10,379 bases of DNA from an uncultured Bacilli bacterium (GTDB lineage: Bacteria; Bacillota_I; Bacilli_A; RF39; UBA660). Made by a program: the position numbers and the translations under genes. Below, piece by piece: positions 7,593-10,379 of this stretch. Each line of letters begins with the position of its first letter. Within the stretch, counting starts at the first letter, position 1. The stretch covers positions 1,121 to 11,499 of the forward strand of contig CAJUJA010000041.1 in the NCBI GenBank assembly GCA_910586635.1. Direction: 5' to 3'. The notes below the pieces were generated by a model, which was given only the letters and a program-made list of their open reading frames with translations, did no database searches and was not told the DNA's origin.

Positions 7593-8969
7593 CTAGTTTT
7601 CACTAACATTCCAATAAATTTTTAAAGTTTTCCCATCTACAACTATTTTATCTAGTAACCCTTCAACGATATTTCGTTTTTCCTTAAACTCCATACTAGG
7701 CCAAACAGTTTCTAGATTTTTTATTTTATCATAAGTTTTGGTTGTTCTTTCTTTTTCTTTTATATTTTCTAACTCTTTATTTATATTCGACTTTTCACTT
7801 GTTAATTTAACAAGCTCACATTTTATTTCTTCATTTGCTATATTATCTGAAAGTAATTGAATCAAATTTTCAATTTTTTTCTGTGTCTTATCCAGTCTAT
7901 TATTTAATTCATCAACAAGATTGGTTTTAGATAAATCAAAAGTATCTCTAAATAGGTCTTCATTTAACGACATAGCAAATAACTGTTCTAAAAAGTTATC
8001 CTCAATTTCAAAACTATCAAGTCTTATATTATTGCAATTAGGATCTTTGATTAGCTTTGGCTTGCTTTTTTGCTGTGAATAACAATAACAAATAATTCTT
8101 TGTCCCCATTTTTGATAACGATACTTTGCTCCACAATTACCACAATAGATTTTACCTGATAACAAGTAATGACTGGCATGTTGGTTTTTGCTTCTTTGTT
8201 TTTCTATTTCTTGTAATTGCTGATATTCTTCTTCACTAATGATTGCTTCATGTTTGCCATCATAAAGTTCTCCTCTATAGGGAATCTTCCCTAAATTGGT
8301 TTTAGAACTTAATATTCCTTGAATCCACGATTCATCATATCCTGTTACTTTAGAAAGTTCATTATAACTATAACCTTGAAGTCTTAGTGTTTTCATTAAA
8401 TCGAATATTACTTTTCTTTCTTCATTAATAACAAGCATACCTGTTTTTTTATCATAATCATAAGCAAAAGGTTTTTTACCTCCACCTCGCCAATAACCAT
8501 CTTCAGCTCGTTTCTTTAATCCTAATCTTGTTCTTTCTAAAATGGTTTCTCTTTCAAGTTGAGCAAAAACTGAAAGCACTCCTATCATTGCTTTACCAAA
8601 TGGAGTAGTCGTATCAAAATTTTCTCTTATAGAGATAAAACCAACACCATATTTATTAAATACTTCTTCAATTAAATAAAGAGTATCTTTTTGACTTCTT
8701 GAAATTCTATCTAATTTAAAAACGAGTACTGTATCAATTTTTCCATCTTTACAATCTTGTATTAACTTCTTTATCGCAGGTCTATTTAAGTCTTTACCAC
8801 TAAATCCTGGATCAGTATAGATTTCATAATCTTCCCATTCTTTACTTTTAAGATAACTTTTTAACAAATCTATTTGAGCTTCTATTGAATAGCCTTCTAC
8901 TTGAGCATCTGTTGATACACGAACATAAAGAGCTTTAATTTTTTTTACTTCTGCTTTTATAGTATTAAT
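7593..8969 (-). CDS. Large serine recombinase (site-specific integrase/excisionase), apparent ATT start codon
   Basis: Integrates and excises the element by Ser-mediated strand exchange. Counting from ATT at 8969, 458 aa. The resolvase domain has catalytic Ser19 in ALYVRVSTDAQ, GFSGKDLNRP, and Arg88/Arg91 in KLDRISRSQKD. ERETILER begins the long helix (about 139-146). A Recombinase (DNA-binding) domain follows at about 159-255, then a zinc ribbon (CGNCG ... CYCYSQ ... DPNC), a coiled coil and a short tail. The first conventional in-frame start, TTG at 8867, would delete the catalytic Ser. An in-frame TAA lies six codons upstream of the ATT. Between it and Ser19 there is no ATG, GTG or TTG, yet AGAAGGAGG sits 8 bases before ATT (8969-8967). 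ATT is therefore the most likely start; the alternative is a gene disabled by start-codon mutation. Confidence 0.9.
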   Translation of the reverse strand: MNTIKAEVKKIKALYVRVSTDAQVEGYSIEAQIDLLKSYLKSKEWEDYEIYTDPGFSGKDLNRPAIKKLIQDCKDGKIDTVLVFKLDRISRSQKDTLYLIEEVFNKYGVGFISIRENFDTTTPFGKAMIGVLSVFAQLERETILERTRLGLKKRAEDGYWRGGGKKPFAYDYDKKTGMLVINEERKVIFDLMKTLRLQGYSYNELSKVTGYDESWIQGILSSKTNLGKIPYRGELYDGKHEAIISEEEYQQLQEIEKQRSKNQHASHYLLSGKIYCGNCGAKYRYQKWGQRIICYCYSQQKSKPKLIKDPNCNNIRLDSFEIEDNFLEQLFAMSLNEDLFRDTFDLSKTNLVDELNNRLDKTQKKIENLIQLLSDNIANEEIKCELVKLTSEKSNINKELENIKEKERTTKTYDKIKNLETVWPSMEFKEKRNIVEGLLDKIVVDGKTLKIYWNVSEN

Positions 8970-8989
8970 ATTTTTTTCCTCCTTCTGTT
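8970..8989 (-). promoter_or_regulatory. Ribosome binding site of the recombinase, followed by ATT
   Basis: On the minus strand AGAAGGAGG is followed by AAAAAAAT and then ATT (8969-8967). The Shine-Dalgarno match and 8-base spacing are ideal, so this site, not homology alone, points to ATT as the start. ATA three codons later (8960-8958) is the only other near-cognate codon nearby, at a much poorer spacing. Confidence 0.75.
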
Positions 8990-8993
8990 ATAA

Positions 8994-9058
8994 AAGCATT
9001 TTTTGTAAAAAAACTTGCAACTACATAATACCATTTTTATACAAAAAATGAAATGCTT
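8994..9058. repeat. Inverted repeat enclosing the recombinase promoter
   Basis: The arm AAGCATTTTTTGTA (8994-9007) is complementary to TACAAAAAA (9040-9048) plus TGCTT (9054-9058), with five unpaired bases TGAAA between the two parts. That is 14 paired positions around a 32-base centre. The centre contains an extended -10 on the minus strand (TGG TATTAT; -10 at 9025-9030). The repeat could be an operator for an element regulator, or a hairpin just before the recombinase ribosome binding site. A good -35 is not evident. Confidence 0.55.
9025..9033 (-). promoter_or_regulatory. Extended -10 promoter element for the recombinase
   Basis: Minus-strand TGG followed by TATTAT (-10 at 9025-9030, TG motif at 9032-9033). 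The hexamer 17 bases upstream, TTTCAT, is a poor -35, as tolerated by extended -10 promoters. The transcript would begin near 9018, about 30 bases before the GGAGG site. Confidence 0.45.
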
Positions 9059-9071
9059 ATAGTTTTTATTT

Positions 9072-9188
9072 TTATGCCTCTTTTAAATACTTTTTTAATA
9101 ATGTATATATTAAAGGATAATTTAAAATTATTTCTTTAGGTTCAATTTTCTTTCCATCTAGATTGTAATTTTCAATTGTTAAATGCAT
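9072..9188 (-). CDS. Small 38-residue ORF of the element
   Basis: Unrecognised small protein beginning MHLTIENYNLDGKKIEPKE and ending LLKKYLKEA. It has an ATG start (9188-9186) preceded by AAAGGGAG at a spacing of about 10, and a TAA stop. It is slightly basic, without a membrane segment; a helix is likely in the C-terminal half (YPLIYTLLKKYLKEA). It lies between the 179-residue protein and the recombinase on the same strand, 64 bases after the former's stop and 102 bases before the latter's start. Small basic proteins beside integrases are sometimes excision factors, but nothing in this sequence proves that. The good ribosome binding site and conserved-looking layout make it more likely real than chance. 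Confidence 0.5.
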   Translation of the reverse strand: MHLTIENYNLDGKKIEPKEIILNYPLIYTLLKKYLKEA

Positions 9189-9230
9189 AAATATTCAGCT
9201 CCCTTTCTTAATTATATTTTTAAGACACAA

Positions 9231-9259
9231 GACTAATTACATCAAAAAAAGACTAATTA
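9231..9259. repeat. Direct repeat GACTAATTA around the end of the 179-residue gene
   Basis: GACTAATTA occurs at 9231-9239 and 9251-9259, a period of 20 bases (about two helical turns); the second copy includes the stop codon of the 179-residue protein. A related GACTAATTG is present on the minus strand in the structured segment near 9912-9920. A protein-binding role is possible but unproven. Confidence 0.35.
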
Positions 9260-9792
9260 GAAATTCTACTTTCTAACGAGTCTTTATAATCTTCTAAATC
9301 CTCAATATATTTTGTTCTAAAATACTTTTCATTTAGCCATTTAACACCAATAGCAGAAACATAAACTTTTCCATACTTAATAAATTTAAGTGGATAAGGA
9401 AAATGTTTTTGCATTCTATTTGTTGCCACTCCTATGGCATTTTTCGTTTTATTAAAATGAGTTCTTAAATATTTTAAAGGTAAATCACAATACTCCATTC
9501 GTTTGTGTGGAATTTTTAAATAATCTGCCAATACTTCAATATAACTTTCAAGAAATTTAATTTTCAAATCTTTTGGATTTCCTTTTTTAAGTTCTACTTC
9601 TTTAAACCAAATTAAACATTCTACTGATACCGAAGTAATAGTAGAACCATCTACTGTTGATTTTCTATAATGAAATGCATTATACCATTTAGGATTCCTT
9701 TCTAATTTTCTTATAATCTTAAAATGTTCTTGATAAGAAAATGAGAGTTCCTTACAAAGGATATCATAAGGATCTACATAAATTTTTCCAAT
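9253..9792 (-). CDS. Putative DNA-binding protein of the element, 179 residues, apparent ATT start codon
   Basis: Unrecognised protein. The open frame runs 180 codons without a stop, far longer than the part after the first conventional start (TTG at 9567, 104 aa). It begins at ATT 9792-9790, 7 bases after a strong AAAGGAGG; an in-frame TAA lies upstream and no ATG, GTG or TTG occurs before 9567. The N-terminal half reads GKIYVDPYDILCKELSFSYQ, then RKLERNPKWYNAFHYRKSTV, suggesting a folded, helix-rich region. The C-terminal half has LPLKYLRTHFNKTKNAIGVA, then YGKVYVSAIGVKWLNEKYF, resembling the helix and wing of a winged helix-turn-helix, then an acidic helix (YIEDLEDYKDSLE). Regulation of the recombinase or of excision is a plausible inference from position. 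The gene follows the structured segment directly. Confidence 0.7.
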   Translation of the reverse strand: MGKIYVDPYDILCKELSFSYQEHFKIIRKLERNPKWYNAFHYRKSTVDGSTITSVSVECLIWFKEVELKKGNPKDLKIKFLESYIEVLADYLKIPHKRMEYCDLPLKYLRTHFNKTKNAIGVATNRMQKHFPYPLKFIKYGKVYVSAIGVKWLNEKYFRTKYIEDLEDYKDSLESRISN

Positions 9793-9848
9793 AAAAATTC
9801 CTCCTTTTCTTTAAAATTTGGGGTTACTGAAATTTGCCATTTTTACTA

Positions 9849-9934
9849 TTTAAACTATCAAGCATGGTGTCTACACACCCAATACTCGTTAGGGCATATC
9901 CCTAAAACCCTCAATTAGTCTCCGACAGTTTAAA
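9849..9934 (-). ncRNA. Candidate 86-base structured RNA (or origin-like DNA structure) upstream of the 179-residue gene
   Basis: The ends form an 11-base-pair helix: TTTAAACTATC (9849-9859) against GACAGTTTAAA (9924-9934). The single non-Watson-Crick position is G-U in minus-strand RNA but A-C in plus-strand RNA, which favours transcription in the direction of the element genes. Inside are two compact hairpins, read on the minus strand: TTAGGG-ATATG-CCCTAA and GGTGT-GTAG-ACACC. Joining segments such as GGAGACTAATTGAGGG are unpaired. A closed helix with two inner hairpins resembles a three-way-junction regulatory RNA. Hairpin clusters in mobile DNA can also be transfer or replication origins, so the RNA call is tentative. 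It ends about 50 bases before the GGAGG of the 179-residue gene. Confidence 0.45.
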
Positions 9935-10003
9935 TTTTTTTCAAAATCCATTAAAAAATAGCAAATAATATTACTATTTTTATAAAACTATTTACTTATT
10001 ACA

Positions 10004-10040
10004 TCATGTTTTATTTATAAAATTCACGCTCCTTTCTTTT
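10004..10040 (-). promoter_or_regulatory. Orphan ribosome binding site with only a 7-codon remnant
   Basis: AAAGAAAGGAGC on the minus strand (10029-10040) is an excellent ribosome binding site. What follows is GTG AAT TTT ATA AAT AAA ACA TGA (10027-10004), then ATG ATG TAA TAA, so no gene follows. The GTG is also too close to the site for normal initiation. It may mark a gene lost by deletion or a peptide too short to call. Confidence 0.45.
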
Positions 10041-10061
10041 AAAAAACATAAAAAGGACATG

Positions 10062-10086
10062 AAAAAAGAGAGATAGTATATCTCCC
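10062..10086 (-). terminator. Intrinsic terminator at the end of the structured leader
   Basis: In minus-strand RNA GGGAGATA pairs with TATCTCTC across a TAC loop (8 base pairs, one G-U), followed by TTTTTTC. The flanking GGAC (10091-10094) and GTCC (10055-10058) on the minus strand can pair around it. It lies ahead of the orphan ribosome binding site, as expected of a regulated leader. Confidence 0.75.
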
Positions 10087-10113
10087 TAAAGTCCAATTTT
10101 ATATTTTTAATTT

Positions 10114-10161
10114 ACCTATATCCGTTCATATTGAACTAGATATTAAAACAATTATATAGGT
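10114..10161 (-). promoter_or_regulatory. Nested hairpin in the leader
   Basis: ACCTATAT (10114-10121) and ATATAGGT (10154-10161) are perfectly complementary. Within them GTTCA (10124-10128) pairs with TGAAC (10132-10136). It lies between the two terminator-like hairpins and could be an anti-terminator or ligand-sensing part of the leader. Confidence 0.45.
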
Positions 10162-10177
10162 CAACATAGAAGACTTA

Positions 10178-10212
10178 GGTAAAAATTTATAACTAAAATG
10201 CTTATTTTTACC
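10178..10212 (-). promoter_or_regulatory. Nine-base-pair hairpin overlapping the first attenuator
   Basis: GGTAAAAAT (10178-10186) is perfectly complementary to ATTTTTACC (10204-10212), with a 17-base loop. On the minus strand it begins at the last codons of the possible leader peptide and directly follows the T-run of the first terminator. Its formation could therefore depend on ribosome position or compete with neighbouring structure. Confidence 0.45.
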
Positions 10213-10246
10213 AAAGAAAAAACCTGTAAAATTCACAAGTTTTCAT
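10208..10246 (-). CDS. Possible 12-residue leader peptide
   Basis: The ORF reads MKTCEFYRFFLW and stops at TAA. It starts about 20 bases after the predicted transcription start and spans the whole first terminator hairpin, the layout of ribosome-mediated attenuation. Aromatic residues are frequent (F, Y, F, F, W). The ribosome binding site is weak (AGAAGATGGT), so translation is uncertain. Confidence 0.3.
   Translation of the reverse strand: MKTCEFYRFFLW
10214..10243 (-). terminator. Attenuator-like terminator inside the leader peptide ORF
   Basis: In minus-strand RNA AAAACTTGT pairs with ACAGGTTTT around GAATTTT (about 9 base pairs including one G-U), followed by a run of T residues (TTTTTTCTTT). 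It is about 25 bases downstream of the predicted transcription start, which suggests early termination control. Confidence 0.55.
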
Positions 10247-10273
10247 ACCATCTTCTAATTGTCCTATATTACC

Positions 10274-10302
10274 ATAATAGCACATTTTAAGCGGAATGTA
10301 AA
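10274..10302 (-). promoter_or_regulatory. Strong promoter of the element leader
   Basis: On the minus strand: -35 TTTACA (10297-10302), a 17-base spacer and -10 TATTAT (10274-10279) preceded by TGC, an extended -10. Transcription should begin near 10267 and run through the leader towards the 179-residue gene. Confidence 0.75.
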
Positions 10303-10379
10303 CGGAAAGATAGTCATAATTTATATGTAGCGTTACAATTGATGTGACACCACTAATATAGAAAAAAAGCAATAAGTCG

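Larger units (their letters stand above)
7553..10379. mobile_element. Left end of a serine-recombinase integrated element inserted in the permease gene
   Basis: The boundary is placed at about 7550-7575. The permease frame ends abruptly there and the recombinase stop codon follows at 7593-7595, the usual arrangement in which a large serine recombinase gene abuts its attachment site. The junction contains ATTGGGAGC, including a GA dinucleotide (TnpX/TndX-type enzymes are known to use GA cores), and the palindrome ACATATGT (7561-7568). The exact crossover cannot be fixed without the other end. All element genes seen read leftwards. The visible part holds the recombinase, a 38-residue ORF, a 179-residue protein, a structured segment and an orphan leader. 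No relaxase, phage structural gene, resistance gene or other cargo is seen here; the element continues past 10379. Confidence 0.8.
9793..10379. other. 587-base non-coding region of the element
   Basis: No convincing gene lies on either strand: all six frames are closed by frequent stops, apart from a possible 12-residue leader peptide (10208-10246) and a 7-codon remnant (10004-10027). The region is dense in secondary structure. It holds a promoter, two terminator-like hairpins, two further long-range hairpins, an orphan ribosome binding site, an AT-only hairpin AAAAATAG/CTATTTTT near 9955-9982, and the 86-base multi-stem segment. Sequence beyond the promoter (10303-10379) shows nothing recognisable. 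Confidence 0.6.

Noticed and set aside
8867..8969. TTG at 8867 as the recombinase start
   Set aside because: It has no good ribosome binding site and would remove the conserved RVSTDAQ segment with the catalytic Ser, which is encoded in the same open frame upstream.
9565..9567. TTG at 9567 as the start of a 104-residue protein
   Set aside because: The frame is open for 75 more codons upstream, to a strong AAAGGAGG site; the TTG has no such site.
9849..9934. A miniature inverted-repeat transposable element
   Set aside because: The terminal repeats resemble one, but no target-site duplication flanks the segment and the wobble-compatible pairing fits an RNA better; no second copy is in the window.
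9793..10379. A hidden protein-coding gene in the right-hand non-coding region
   Set aside because: All six frames are interrupted by frequent stops; only a 12-residue leader and a 7-codon remnant remain.
1..10379. CRISPR array, tRNA or rRNA genes, alternative genetic code
   Set aside because: No regularly spaced repeats, cloverleaf or ribosomal sequence was seen, and nothing indicates reading TGA as Trp.

Overview
This is an AT-rich window from a low-GC Gram-positive bacterium, most likely a gut-type member of the Bacillota. The evidence is the strong GGAGG-type ribosome binding sites, TATAAT/TATTAT promoters with 17-base spacers, a sortase with an LPxTG-like substrate, an InlB-repeat protein and a clostridial-type large serine recombinase. 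Stops and coding follow the standard bacterial code. There are no rRNA, tRNA or CRISPR sequences.

Left part (1-2770, minus strand): a surface-adhesion operon. One promoter (2742-2770) drives a 635-residue cell-wall adhesin. It has a Cys-Gln thioester head, a beta-rich middle, a proline-rich linker, three exactly 90-residue CnaB/SpaA-like isopeptide domains and a VPNTG sorting signal. The adhesin overlaps by 29 bases a dedicated sortase, and a single-span membrane protein follows that is cut by the window edge.

Middle part (2933-7559, plus strand): a COG0715/COG1116/COG0600-type ABC importer. It consists of a membrane-tethered binding protein, an ATPase and a permease. Between the binding protein and the ATPase sits a 612-residue membrane protein with five InlB B-type repeats and unrecognised N- and C-terminal regions. 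The binding protein ends in its own terminator. The ATPase and permease overlap and are probably co-translated.

Right part (about 7553-10379, mostly minus strand): one end of an integrated element that has cut the permease after residue 207. Reading leftwards, it carries an extended -10 promoter, a structured attenuator-like leader with a possible 12-residue leader peptide, a second terminator, an orphan ribosome binding site with no gene, and an 86-base multi-stem structured segment. It continues with a 179-residue putative DNA-binding protein, a 38-residue ORF, a promoter enclosed in an inverted repeat, and a serine recombinase that abuts the junction. The rest of the element, any cargo, and the missing permease end lie outside the window.

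The most unusual observation is that two element genes, the recombinase and the 179-residue protein, have near-perfect ribosome binding sites followed by ATT where a start codon should be. Neither has an ATG, GTG or TTG that would keep the conserved N-terminus. Other leads are a sortase with Gln where the catalytic Arg is expected, the orphan leader, the structured segment, and a transporter that excision of the element could switch back on.
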